Of a stretch of 64,000 bases of DNA, positions 21,888 to 33,496 are shown in pieces. Every line of letters begins with the position of its first letter. The first letter of the stretch is position 1. The position numbers were made by a program, and so were the translations under genes. This DNA comes from Strigamia acuminata (taxonomy: Eukaryota > Arthropoda > Chilopoda > Geophilomorpha > Linotaeniidae), in NCBI GenBank assembly GCA_949358305.1, contig OX442319.1, forward strand, positions 5,766,001 to 5,830,000. The letters are read 5' to 3'. The notes under the pieces were generated by a model. That model did not search any database and had not been told where the DNA came from. It was given only the letters and a program-made list of their open reading frames with translations.

Positions 21888-22846
21888 GCACAAAAAACCG
21901 ACTTGCTCTTAATTTAAACCGACTTGCATCTAATTTGAACTGACTTGCTCCTGATTTGAACAGACTTGCTCTTAATTTGAACCGACTTGCTTCTGATTTG
22001 AACCGACTTGCTCTTAATTTGAACCGACTTGCTCTTAATTTGAACCGACTTGCTCTTAATTTGAACCGACTTGCTCTTAATTTGAACCGACTTGCTCTTA
22101 ATTTGAACCGACTTGCTCTTAATTTGAACCGACTTGCTCTTAATTTGAACCGACTTGCTCTTAATTTGAACCGACTTGCTCTTAATTTGAACCGACTTGC
22201 TCTTAATTTGAACCGACTTGCTCTTAATTTGAACCGACTTGCTCTTAATTTGAACCGACTTGCTCTTAATTTGAACCGACTTGCTCTTAATTTGAACCGA
22301 CTTGCTCTTAATTTGAACCGACTTGCTTCTGATTTGAACCGACTTGCTCTTAATTTGAACAGACTTGCTCCTGATTTGAACAGACTTGCTCCTGATTTGA
22401 ACCGACTTGCTCTCAATTTGAACCGACTTGCTCTTAATTTGAACTTACTTGCTCTTAATTTGAACCGACTTGCTCCTGATTTGAACCGACTTGCTCCTGA
22501 TTTGAACCGACTTGCTCTTAATTTGAACAGACTTGCTCTTAATTTGAACCTACTTGCTCCTAATTTGAACCGACTTGCTCCTGATTTGAACCGACTTGCT
22601 CTTAATTTGAACAGACTTGCTCTTAATTTGAACCTACTTGCTCCTAATTTGAACCGACTTGCTCCTGATTTGAACCGACTTGCTCTTAATTTGAACCAAC
22701 ATGCACCTAATTTGAACCAACTTGCATCTAATTTGAACAGACTTGCAGCTAATTTAAACCGACTTGCTGCTAATTTGAACCGACTTGCTGCTAATTTGAA
22801 TCGACTTGCTCCTGATTTGAACAGACTTGCTCCTACTTATTTTACA
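21888..22846. repeat. 21-bp minisatellite, about 45 copies
   Basis: Unit CTTGCTCTTAATTTGAACCGA with variants CTTGCTCCTGATTTGAAC, CTTGCTTCTGATTTG and others concentrated in the right third. Because 21 is divisible by three, both strands stay open (about 300 codons on +, about 190 on -). No non-repeat domain, start context or splice site is attached, so I treat the ORFs as by-products. Confidence 0.95.
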
Positions 22847-22859
22847 CGAAACCCGTACT

Positions 22860-25690
22860 TAAATTAAACCTTACAAACCTACAGAAAAATGCATCAAACT
22901 TGGCTAAAAATCACCGGAAACATAAAACGAATATATCTTCTTCCTAATCAGGTAAGAAAAAGCTACTGAGAATCGAAAGTGGTCACGACAGAAAATCAAA
23001 TACATGCTGGATCAAGGAATCGAATCCTTTCAACAAATCCGATCTAATAATTTATTCGACATCTAAACAAGTAATCAAAATAAAAGCGAAAACCGAGACA
23101 AAATACTCTTGTTCCAAATCTACGACATCTACTATTCGATCTAGTCGGCATAACTGAATCCCGAACCAACTTTGTAATAAACCTTTTCATTCATCTTGAA
23201 AAACTTAACAAGAAACTCTCTTTCCAATTTGTTGCTAGCAACAGAGAGCTCTCCGCAAAGGAAAGAAAAAAACCAACTTCCTTAAAAACTCTCCCCAAAA
23301 AGGGATTGAAATAATATCGTATCAGAAAGAGAGACGAAAATCAATCACCCGAAATATCTTTCAACTCAGTTAGGAGAAAGAAAACGATTATTACCAAAAC
23401 AAACTGACCTACTTACAAGAAGTGAAGTCCAAGCTCTTTCCGACGACTGCCTTACACATAACTTTGAAATATCCGAGAACTAATTGAATACCTTAAACTT
23501 AAACTTATATTCCTCGAGTAGCACAGCACAAGACCTAGCCGTGCTTCAAACTCGCTCGTGTTAAATAGGTTGAAAATCAACCGCTGGTTCTTTAACTGTC
23601 TCGTAATAACGTTGCATACTTCTTGACGCAATACAGTAAAAATCGCACGTGTACTCATAGGCCACGTTTGATGTCACCGCCTTGAATATTTTGTCCAATG
23701 CTCTCCGACTCACCAGAGCAGCCATGTGTCCTTCAATGTTTTTACAAAAATCTCCTTGGAAATGCGTAATCTACTTTACCCTCAGAAACCGCCAAAACCA
23801 ACGTTCTCTGAGACAATAACCACACGCTTCGGAGGCCTTGGGGTGTCATTAACCTCGCAAATAGAGCAATAGCGTACTCCGCCATCACCATTGAATGAAA
23901 CATTTCTCAATTCTCAACGGACTCTTCGCTGCATTGCAGCATGGTGTTAACGTCCCTCGTCCAGCGTAATCAACATGGCCAAAGAAGCAATACATAATGT
24001 GTCGGTTCATTGAAATTAATATTTAGCTGACTCTAAGGCCACAATTCTATCCGACTGATCAGGTCCTGACACACGTACCTGAAGCTGCATAATTCCTGTT
24101 ATGTACCAAAATCGAAATTCGTCAAGAGTCTCCCAAGAGAGGCTATTAACAATGCAAACGAAACAAGCGTAAAGTGACCCAAAGTAGTAGAAGCAAAGAG
24201 CATCTTGCTCAGAACCTACATTTTGACCACAGAAGATAATACGCTGATTATCCGGAAACTGTAAGCGAAATTATCTGAAAATACTGTCAGACTTCAACAA
24301 TAACTACCGGTACCCGAAAAATGACACGGATAAGGACCTAAACCCAAACCACGCGACATCCCAATAGAGTGACTTACCCAAAGACTTTAACGGTCACAAA
24401 TTAAATACCGATCCCTCTAATCACATGAAAGACACTTCTTAAAACCTAATTCATCTGTCTTAATGATGAACTCCTTTGTTTATTCAAAAAATTATGGGTA
24501 TCCCTCCTCCATTCCATATGTTTCTCCCGACGAAGAGAAAGAGATGACAGATCTCATCACCATATCACAACGAAATTGTAACAGAACCGGATCTTCTGGT
24601 AGAAACGACATCGAAACACCGTTCCATGTTCCTGGAGCTTCCAAATCGAAGCACAACAAAACCTCAACATTTTGTAGTAAATTGATTGTTAATAACAATC
24701 GCAAACTTGAAATTAAAAGTTAATAACCCGTGAAATAATGCACTGAAGTGAGCAATTAACCGCGATAATGAGCAAAATAAATTTTAACTCCTGACTAAAG
24801 TTGTAAGCGGGCTTCCTGCCTAATCATAAGCAATAACATGCCCTTGAATCTGAACCCACTGTATTCAATTAATGTTAAACCCAAGTAATGCTCCAAAACT
24901 AACGATATGAGCGCTGACATTTGACAACTGGAATCTCTCTTCGAATTGAACGGAAACATTCATCAAGATTCGTATCCTGAACCCTAACTTGACTTACCGT
25001 ATTTCCTATCAAATGGAAATCAAACTGTAATCTAGAAAATTGCAATGGAACAAGGATTATTGAACATATTTCAATTCCTACCTACACGGAAGTTCTAGAT
25101 CTGTTGGAGCCATAGTTGTATTACCATCGACAAGATCCATTGTGCTCCTAGCATTGTTAAGAATCCTCTCTATGTTGAAACCCCAAGGACGTATTTGCAG
25201 ATAGACTAGAGACCTGCGTTCCCAAAAACTTTGTCCACATGGGTTATCCCTTTCCTGAATTCAGATTCCTAACCCTTAAAGACGCATGGCATTCATGCCA
25301 TTTTTCATATTGACCACTTTCTTTCACTCGTGTGAATCCTTGTAGATAACGGAGACTCTCAAAGTAAACCGTTGCCATTTCGCAATCATTTGACCTTGCG
25401 GTCAGAATTCCATAGTTTCCTCTTACTTAGTAAAGTCCTAAAGAACTGGGTGGTCTTTCTCAATAAATTTTACCTGGAATACCTAGGTACACACAAAAAG
25501 AATTGCTCCCTAAAAGATTTCATAAAAAACCCTCGCTCATATACTAGGATTCAAACTTTTTTGGGAATCTCACTCTCCGTAATAATGCTCTTTTTCTTCC
25601 TTAAAGGATCAACTTAATCCAAAGAGCCGATCTTTTGTGTCATGGGAAATTTAGAAGGAAGTCCGTGATATGTTTTCTCGGAACAAGAAA
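22860..25690. other. 2.8 kb with no recognisable gene
   Basis: Non-repetitive, moderately AT-rich DNA with stops in every frame; the longest ORFs are under 90 codons and resemble nothing I know. The adjoining 21379-21887 is similar. It may be a decayed transposon, as both sides end abruptly against unrelated sequence, but I see no LTR, TIR or conserved motif. Confidence 0.5.
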
Positions 25691-25914
25691 CGTCGAGTAA
25701 CAACGTGCACTCTGCCACTCGATTATTGAACCGGCCAGAAACATATCCAACTCTCCCCCCCTCCCCCGAAGATTTTCCTACTGGACTTGAGAAAGGAGAG
25801 CTACTCAGTAATATAGTCTTACAAGACTGTAAACTCAAAGATTTGTGTTGCAACACTGACATCGCGTTTAGAGGGCAGCGCACCCGTACTTGTAGAAAGG
25901 CTTTTGTGGAAGGA

Positions 25915-26310
25915 AGCGTCGCTGACTTCAGAGGTGTATTGGAATTGGAAGAACAATACAATACTTCATCGACTGTCGTTGATTTCTGTTCAGACGCTGA
26001 AAAAATTCGATTAGAGATTAATAAGTGGGTGGAAGAAGAAACCCAAACGAAAATCAAAGATTTGATTCCACTGGGGATACTGGATTGTCTTACATGTTAG
26101 GTTTTGGTGAACGCGATCTATTTTAAAGGCAATTGGCAGTTGGCACCAGCAATTTGAACCTGATCGCACGAATGCTCATAATTTCTACCTAGATGTTAAC
26201 GGATTGCATGCACATAACGGATTAGTTTAAATACTTGGAGGTCGATACTCTACGCTGTAGAATAATCGAATTACCATATTTGGGAGAAACCTTTAGCAAA
26301 ACTTGGCACA
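25915..26310 (+). pseudogene. Serpin fragment (pseudogene)
   Basis: Reading from about 25915, the conserved serpin core is visible: INKWVEEETQTKIKDLIP followed, after an in-frame TAG at about 26097, by VLVNAIYFKGNWQ. These match the serpin consensus helix-F/strand-3A region and the 'NAIYFKGxW' hallmark. After that the homology (WHQQFEPDRTNAHNFYL) continues only in another frame and degenerates with further stops. Signal peptide, N-terminal helices and reactive-centre loop are all absent. Upstream sequence in the same ORF (25705-25914) does not look like serpin. A stop, a frameshift and both ends missing make it non-functional. Confidence 0.85.
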
Positions 26311-26594
26311 TACAGTATAAACAGAAACTTTGATAAAAGAAATAATCAATTGGTACTGAAATAAATTTTTTTTAAAAAAAAATAAAAAATAAACAAATAT
26401 TCATACATTGAGTTGTCAAATAATCACCGTTAATAATCAATCTGTCAATCATAATATATGTCGCTTCGTGAGCAACTAAAAAATAAAAATTTGAAACACA
26501 AGTTAAGTAGTGCAAAGGCACTGCAAATAACCCATGAAAACGTCGGATCATGTTGGACTTATCCACCATCCCTGTAACGAATAATTAAATTATG

Positions 26595-26655
26595 TAGAGG
26601 ATCCACCACGGAAAATTCCCGAGAACTGTTACGTGACTGGAGATGAATTAATAGA
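26595..26655 (+). pseudogene. MORN5 exon scrap (arm A)
   Basis: Encodes DPPRKIPENCYVTGDEL, matching the [18 protein letters not shown] segment of the intact MORN5 gene nearby. Nothing else of the gene accompanies it. The inverted arm carries the same scrap at about 62155-62215. Confidence 0.75.
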
Positions 26656-27993
26656 GACATTTTTTGTTATCCAAAACTTGTTAAAATCCACAATTCCATC
26701 AACTTCCAATCCGTAGCCGAAAACCACATAAAACATCTCTCATTCGCTGTGCGTTAAATCCTCGCCATTCATCTCCTCGGACTGATTTGGAAGTCAGTTG
26801 CACTTTACACTCCTAGCACTGATTTTGGACCCACGACAAGACGCAACATAAGCATTCACATTGCCACTTCGACGTGCTGCTTGTGCGAAACAAGTTTTCC
26901 ACTGTCCCGGCAAGCGAATATCCATCTGGACTTCACAAATGTCAACTTTCCATTCTCCTTCAAAGCCTGATAGAAGAATGGATATTTTAAATAAATTTTA
27001 AATAGAAATAAATTAATTTTAAATTTCGATTCAGCGTTGGGCGCGGTGTACGGTACATTGCATCGATCTAGCCCGATTATAGATTTTTTAGCCCGATAAT
27101 ACTCTTTATAGGACGAATATATCAATTTTTGGTCTAAAATGTCTATTATTGGGCCAAGAAGTTGACTTTTAAGCTAAAAAACATATATTTTTAGCATAAA
27201 AACGTTTATTTTCGTGCTAAAATCGTTCATTTTTGTCTAAAATCCTTCATTTTCGCGACACCGGGACAAAGCATCCCACACCAGGTCGTCTGGTCACCCT
27301 GACAATTTCTCGAAGTTATCAATTTTTCAATTGAATAGAACACATAATTAACAAAAATATTAGTTTCATTTGTTTATAAATATATCACAGCTCTTTTTAA
27401 TTAATTACAAAAGTATTTACAATTTCCAACAAACACTTGCTAATAAAAAAAAGTTTAATATTTAAAATTGTGATCGGCTGTCCTGCAGCGCACTCCTCCC
27501 CATATGGCTCTGTTGCGGCTCCCCATTCCGGAAGTTTCCGGGGCATGGACAATGGTAGGCTTGCCATTCGAGCAAAAGTGTCCGAGCTGATTCGAGTCAA
27601 TTTTAAATGAATGTTCTGTGCAAAAAATATTTGTGATGACACAATATTTATTGACATCATCGACAATTTTTTCTCCATCACAGCATTAAAAAAAAATACA
27701 ACTTTCTTTTTAAAATGTGGCCTAATTAATTCATACCGTATATAAAGAATTTGTTCAGACTGTTGGACATGCTGTTCTTCGGCCGCCAATACGTCACCAG
27801 GAGGCGCTTGGACATATCGCGGACGCAACCTACACGTTGAAGATACGTCCATGTAGATAGCCAATCAGGGCTAAGTGTTCTTCTCTGGAAGAAAATCACA
27901 TGTAATCGTTTACATCTTATGACTGTTGTATTGTTGGATCGAACTATTTCCAATACACACTTGTATCATTCTCGTCTGACCCGTACAGTCGAC

Positions 27994-29145
27994 ATGCCAC
28001 GAAGAAAATCAGCTTCGAGTTTGGAACGTTTGTGTTTGAATGTGGTGGCCACTCAAATTCAGGAGCAAAAGATCCAAGATCAACTGGCAAGTCAACCGCC
28101 CGTGCTTTTGAATAACATATACGAAAGTTTGTGCAAGCAATTATTGATTACCAATGGAATTTTGCCTTCAAAAACATTCATTCATCCCGGCGCCATGTCA
28201 CTACACCATTTGCATCTGTTTGATATCTCCATGACTTCTCTACTCGGTGAAATTGGCCAAACTTGTAAAAACCTTGTGCGTTTAAGCTTAAAAGAACATT
28301 ACTTCGCTCCAATAGTTGTACAGCCAGATGAATCCGTAGTCAAACTGCTGCAAAATTTACCGAAACTTCAATATTTAACCCTTCGGTGCACGGATGAAAT
28401 TGCTGCTGCAATCGGACAGAATTGTACACTGATGAAACAGCTCAAGATTTCGAAGAGCTCACACCTTACTGACATTGGGCTGCGATCATTATGCTGTTGC
28501 ATCAAGCTCAATTCTTTAAATATTTTGTCAACTAGTAGTAGTACCACGGCCGAGGGGTGTTTGTTTGTGCTCAACCAACTGCCACTTTTAGAAATGTTTC
28601 AACATAATCACTGGAACGAAATATTTACTGAGTTAGCCAAACTGTCGCCTGGAAACACTTATTCCACCAAAAGTGTTAAAGTAAGGAGTATCGAACATAT
28701 CCCTCTCCTGACGACACATTTTCCAAATTTAAGAAACTTGACGTTGATAGATGTAAGTCCTTTGAATTTTAATATTGTAATGCGGCCACAGCGATTGAAA
28801 TGTCTCTGTCTGTCGAATTTTACACAGGTGAATATAACACTTATTGACCGCACTTGGCCAATGTTAGAGACGTTACTATTAAATGGGTGTACATTTTTCA
28901 ATGAAGGTAATACCGTTAATACTCCGTTGCAAAACCTTCGTAATCTGACTTTAGACTGTAGAAATACAGTTGTTACTGAACAACAAGTGAAAACATTATT
29001 GGTACGATGTAAAAGTATAAAACGTTTGTGTTGTATTGATTGTGCTTGGCTTTCTGACGATTTCATTTTAGAACTTGCAGAGTTGAATGCGCTACAAACT
29101 TTAATATTTCTTCAATGCCACTTATTACTTCTGCTTCCATCATAA
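27994..29145 (+). CDS. LRR protein A with BC-box-like N-terminus (C-terminal frameshift)
   Basis: Start chosen at MPRRKSASS (ATG 27994), also conserved in paralogue B. The N-terminus reads SLERLCLNVV, fitting the Elongin BC-box pattern (S/T)LxxxCxxxhydrophobic, followed by QPPVLLNNIYESL, loosely like a Cullin-2 box. The rest is leucine-rich repeats (LMKQLKISKSSHLTDIGLRSL and similar, about residues 95-375). This resembles ZYG-11/ZER1-type substrate receptors of Cullin-2 ubiquitin ligases; the substrate is unknown. Versus paralogue B there is a 1-bp deletion near 29117 (CACTTATTAC vs AACTTGGTTAC in B), which replaces the last ~50 residues with a short LLLLLPS tail. The downstream homologous sequence runs to about 29281, where AATAAA overlaps the old stop. 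Either a recent pseudogene or a shortened protein. Confidence 0.7.
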   Translation: MPRRKSASSLERLCLNVVATQIQEQKIQDQLASQPPVLLNNIYESLCKQLLITNGILPSKTFIHPGAMSLHHLHLFDISMTSLLGEIGQTCKNLVRLSLKEHYFAPIVVQPDESVVKLLQNLPKLQYLTLRCTDEIAAAIGQNCTLMKQLKISKSSHLTDIGLRSLCCCIKLNSLNILSTSSSTTAEGCLFVLNQLPLLEMFQHNHWNEIFTELAKLSPGNTYSTKSVKVRSIEHIPLLTTHFPNLRNLTLIDVSPLNFNIVMRPQRLKCLCLSNFTQVNITLIDRTWPMLETLLLNGCTFFNEGNTVNTPLQNLRNLTLDCRNTVVTEQQVKTLLVRCKSIKRLCCIDCAWLSDDFILELAELNALQTLIFLQCHLLLLLPS

Positions 29146-29418
29146 AATTATTGGATCTACACAATTCGTTGAATAAGTTAACAATCTTGTATTGTAATAA
29201 TATTGACTGTTTAGATTATGATGTAATTAAGTGTCATGTTAAATGTAAAAACTGGAATTTGCAGGTTGCAGACAAATTTTAAATAAAGGCTTTTATTTAA
29301 AAAGTTAAATAAGCTAAATCCTATGCACTTTGATTTAGGTTTTCTAATTTTTTAAGTAATTACGGAGTATTTTTTATTTTATACAAAGGATTGATATTAT
29401 TAATTTTCCACTTTCTTT

Positions 29419-30084
29419 TTATATCACTTCCACTTTTTCATTATTTTTCCATTTTTCCATTTCTTTCAAGTTAACAGTACACTTCTTTTGAATTTCAGTT
29501 TTACTACTATCAGACGTTTCGTCCTAAATAAATAAACAAAGTTTGTCAAAATTTCTGTTCGAAACTGACGAATGCATAAAATTTAAACAAAAACTGTAAA
29601 CAACTCAATAAAACTCACACTGTTTGTAGGATTAGAATCTCCCTCACTGGCTTCCTTAAACTCTCGGCTAAGCCGTTACAGTCCTACAGTAATTACAGAT
29701 ACACCTGTATTAAAAAGAGAAATAATTTAAAAGTTAACTGAAAAAAATCTTAAAAAAAATTTAAATATGCTTTAAAATTCTAGAATTTTGTAATTTTAGT
29801 CGATTTAAATGTGCTTGCAACGGATTATGTATAAATTCGGGTTTGACCGATATCGATATTTTTGAAATTTGTCATCAATTATTCGACGAAGTTCTGCACT
29901 TTAACTAATGCCAGTATTTAAAATAATTAAATGTCAATTAAATGTCTTTCTAAAGGCCTTTCGACTGTTCGTGTATAAATTTCATATAATTCGCCGAATT
30001 CGCGCATTTCCATTTGCGGTCGAGATCGTCTTTCAATTTCAATAAATTATCCGCGATGAAGTTTTGAAAATAACACATAATATA
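29419..30084 (-). pseudogene. XRCC1 N-terminal-domain-like remnant A2
   Basis: On the minus strand, about 30070-29955 encodes NFIADNLLKLKDDLDRKWKC, equivalent to XRCC1 'AENLLKADTYRKW', but the splice acceptor reads TTTTCAA instead of TTTTCAG and the frame then ends. Two downstream coding-like segments follow: one ending at a GTGAGT donor at 29618, and 29523-29419 (DETSDSSKTEIQKK..., TAA 29419), joined in phase. The foldback element begins directly upstream, separating this from the rest of any gene. Non-functional as it stands. Confidence 0.6.
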
Positions 30085-30843
30085 CAGGGTGGAACAAAAG
30101 TCTGGATCCCTACTAAATATTTCTGAAAGTGGTAACAATGCATCTAATTCAATGATGGCAAAGTATTAAAGTTGGGTGGGGCAATCTTTTGGTGACCCGA
30201 AATTTGACCTTGAGATGTTCCTTTAAGGTCATTGGGAAATTATCTCGGAAACCGTTAGAGATAGACAGAAATTTCCAATTGTAAACTTTTAGACCATCAT
30301 TTGTTTAGTCTAAAAATGACTAATTCTCAAATCTTTTGTACTAAAATCTTTTTAAGAAAATTGCAATTTTCTAAAGTAGACACACGTCAAAGAATAATAT
30401 GGCCAAAATTTGGAAAAGTGTCAAAAATGTGCTGATTAGATGTAAAATGACCCAAATAATCGATTCCCCTGGTTGGAATTTGCATATCTGGCACCGTTGC
30501 AGAGATATGGGTAAAAAACTGAATTTATTTATGACACTTTCTTTTCAAAACTACTTTTTCAATTGCGATTTTCTTAAAATCTTTTAGTACAAAAGATTTG
30601 AGAATTAGTCATTTTTAGACTAAACAAATGATGGTCTACAAGTTTACAATTGGAAATTTCTGTCTATCTCTAAAGGTTTTCGAGATAATTTTCAAATGAC
30701 CTTGAAGGAACATCTCAAGGTCAAATTTCGGGTCACCAAAAGATTGCCCCACCCAACTTTAATACTTTGCCATCATTGAATTAGATGCATTGTTACCACT
30801 TTCAAAAATATTTAGTAGGGATCCAGACTTTTGTTCCACCCTG
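30085..30843. mobile_element. Foldback element FB1 (long inverted repeats, TA target)
   Basis: Starts CAGGGTGGAACAAAAGTCTG and ends with its complement, ACTTTTGTTCCACCCTG. The two arms of about 320 bp are complementary over most of their length, with a small unpaired centre. TA lies on both sides (30083-30084, 30844-30845). The same family occurs at 55597-56301. The central ORF (MAKIWKSVKN...) is short and shared by both copies, but resembles nothing known. TA target and CAGGG ends suggest Tc1/mariner-mobilised DNA. Confidence 0.9.
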
Positions 30844-30974
30844 TATAATATAATATATAAAATTAAATACCAGAGCTCGCCTTTACCTTGACCCAGGCGT
30901 GACCACGAAGAGATAGGGAGTTGGATGTTTCCTCCCAATTATTATTTACAACCAAGAAATAAACCGTCGATATA

Positions 30975-31861
30975 TCATTTCCGTTTAACAATTTCTGCAC
31001 GTGCTAGCCTAATGCGGCATAAGTAGCGATCTTTAAATTCATCTTCATATCCGCGATTTTTTTCGCCGCCATTATCATCTTTCTTGTCTTCGTTTTCGGC
31101 AGTTTCGTCTTCATTTTCCAACTGCTCAATTTGTCGTTTTAATTCTAATATTTTTGCTTTATCAGCTTTCATATTATCGGTAGCTCTGTATTTTTTTGAT
31201 GATGAGTATTTTCGTTGCCGCCTAACCAAACATAAATGAATGTAAACTAGCTGAAAGAAGCTAAAATCGTGCTTTGCACACTACTGTGTTGAATAATTGG
31301 GAATAATAACAGTAAATAAACAAATAAATGTGCACAGAATATATAAATTTATTATTAATATTAATATTAATATATTAATATTAATATTATTTCAACACAC
31401 GCACAAATATTTTAAACCAAATTACAAAATAATATTAACACCTTATTAAAAGGCTGACTTGTGAGTGCACAGTTGAATTCATGCTAACTCGATTCAAATT
31501 CAAAGCAAATTGGCTCTGAGCAGGTGTCATGATTTTCGTCAACACTAACAGCACCTAAAACACCAAAATAAACATACACTTTAATGATTTTTACAAATAT
31601 TTTACAATTAAAACCTGAAAATCTTTTTACTGTGCAATCTGTTGACCAAAACTTGGATGGAAGTTGAAGTCTCGTTGCCGATTTCGATCGCTTGGATTTT
31701 CTGAGCCATTTCGAACTGTAATACGACAAAAGCCAAATTTTCCTTCGAATTCCGCGCATTTCCATTTGCGGTAGACATCGCGATAAAGTATTGAAAACGA
31801 AAATGCGCGCCATAAGACTCTACAACAATTACCGAGCGTCATCACTCGAAAATGAAACCAT
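30975..31861 (-). pseudogene. XRCC1 N-terminal-domain-like copy A1 (pseudogene)
   Basis: Reading minus: a first exon ends at 31833 (MVSFSSDDA, ATG 31861) with donor GTAATT. A second segment (about 31795-31624) encodes AFVVLQFEMAQKIQAIEIGN, matching XRCC1 'SVVLQLEKEEQIHSVDIGN'. A third begins at 31554 (VLLVLTKIMTPAQSQFAL, cf. XRCC1 'EVLLVTSSFMSPSES'). A Lys/Glu-rich tail exon runs from about 31220 to a stop at 30975. Compared with copy B, the exon 2 acceptor is CAA not CAG, exon 1 has a 2-bp insertion near its donor, and exon 2 has an internal deletion and a frameshift. It keeps clear family identity but cannot make a full domain. Confidence 0.7.
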
Positions 31862-32258
31862 TTGAATAAATTGATTGCTAAGAGAAAAACAAACACAAAC
31901 AAACACAGTCGCCAAGTAATTTCCTCTTGTTTCATTGGCGAGTTCATCATGTGACGTTTTAGATGGGTTAGCACTTGCACGATACCACACAATGAAAAGT
32001 TAATTAATTATTAAATTTAATAATTTAAAAATAAAAATTAATTTTCAATTTAGCTTAATAAATTATTAATTGTAACAAGTAAAAAAAAACATACCAGTAC
32101 AATATTTCCGCCGCCATCTAGTGAGAATAATTGTGACTATTTAAAAATGATGAACAATTATTAAACGTAATAATAAATATTGTATTGTATTATTAAAGTA
32201 ATTATTCCTCATTCTGCAGTTGATTTAATGGAGTCATAGACGCATATTTGAGTCTATA

Positions 32259-33330
32259 ATGGAATATATAGGGAGTTCATTTCAAGGCCGAAGAAATAAT
32301 TTCAGACAGTAATAGAGAAAAAAATTAATAATTTTTAATAAAAATTATAACAAAATCGACAAAATTTTTTTTATTACATATAGCTTTGAAGATAGTAAAG
32401 GCACTTATTACTATCCAACTGGCAGCACCTTTCGTGGACAATTTAAAGATGGTCAAACTGACGAAAAGGGGCTTGTTCGTTTTGAAGGTGGAATGGAATT
32501 TAATGGCCACTGGTCGAGCGGAAATTACGCGGATGGAGTTGTAATTTTTACTGACGGTTTGCAATGGAAAAAGCACGATTGGATTTACTGTACACCGAAA
32601 GACCGACGGTTTCATTCGGAAATCGTGAGTGGGTTGAAACCCGCCTTCGAGTCCAAGTTGACCGACAAGGATCCACCACCGAAAATTCCTGAAAACTGTT
32701 ACGATACTGGAGATGGATTCTATAATCCGGAAACCAGGATAGTTACGAGTTACAAAGGAAGGTTTCTGCGATACACCAGTGAGTAACATAGTAATGTAAA
32801 ACTAAATATATTTTTAGACATAAAAATGTCATTTTAGGCCGAAATTTAGTATTTTTAGACACACAAATTCATTTTTAGGTCAAAATTTGGTATTTTTAGA
32901 CAAAAAAAGCAGGTTTATACATTAAACTGCACACTTAAGAGTCTAAAATTGCTCTTTTTAGGCTTATATTGCATCAAACTGCACTCTTTAATGTCTAAAG
33001 TTGTACTTTTTAGGCTTAAGTTGCGTAAAACTGCGTTCTTGCTCAAAAATGCACTTTTTATGCACAAATTTAATGTTTTAATGCAATAATATCCATTTCT
33101 AGATGTTGAAATGGATATTTATGTGCAAAAATAGATAATTTTAGACCCAAAATTGATATTTTTGGAAAAAAAAACTACATTAGCTTCGCCACCGACCCAA
33201 AAGAACTAATAAATTGTCATTTTTCTCATTATTAGGTGCTGATGAACACGCTTGGATCGTTGCTAAATGTCGTAAAGGTTGGGACGAAGTAACTGGAAAG
33301 CCAGAACGTCAGCGATTCGGACCAAAATAA
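32259..33330 (+). CDS. Morn5: MORN repeat-containing protein 5
   Basis: Three exons, 179 aa: 32259-32308, 32384-32778, 33236-33330, all GT-AG and in phase (50+395+95 nt). The N-terminus has MORN motifs ([29 protein letters not shown]). The C-terminal half has the family-specific block [14 protein letters not shown] ... [19 protein letters not shown] and [13 protein letters not shown], which match vertebrate MORN5 nearly position for position. MORN5 is associated with ciliated cells and testis in animals; its molecular role is poorly defined. The protein is slightly longer than human MORN5 (about 161 aa) because of a short C-terminal tail ([17 protein letters not shown]). The first exon is short; its start was chosen by homology (MEYIGS). 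It is convergent with PIGK: the stops are 166 bp apart. Three broken scraps of this gene lie elsewhere in the window. Confidence 0.92.
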
Positions 33331-33496
33331 CAAATACTAACAACATTTTAATTCTTATATTATCCATTTACTGTCACTGGGAATTGATTTACATATGCAA
33401 AAGATCCTGCATTTTGTTTATCCGAACAACTGAAAACAAAATGTAATGTTTAATCAAAAATAAATATAAAAATAAAAAAATAAAAAATAAAAAAAA

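Larger units (their letters stand above)
26568..29300 (+). repeat. Inverted duplication, left arm
   Basis: This arm matches 59405-62245 in reverse orientation: a MORN5 scrap, a segment around CCGTACACCGCGCCCAACGC (read from the opposite strand here), a short run of a GAACGATTTTAG-type minisatellite, a conserved 5' flank and the LRR gene all occur in the same order. The arms are about 30 kb apart. Divergence is modest, with indels concentrated in the minisatellite. Confidence 0.9.
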
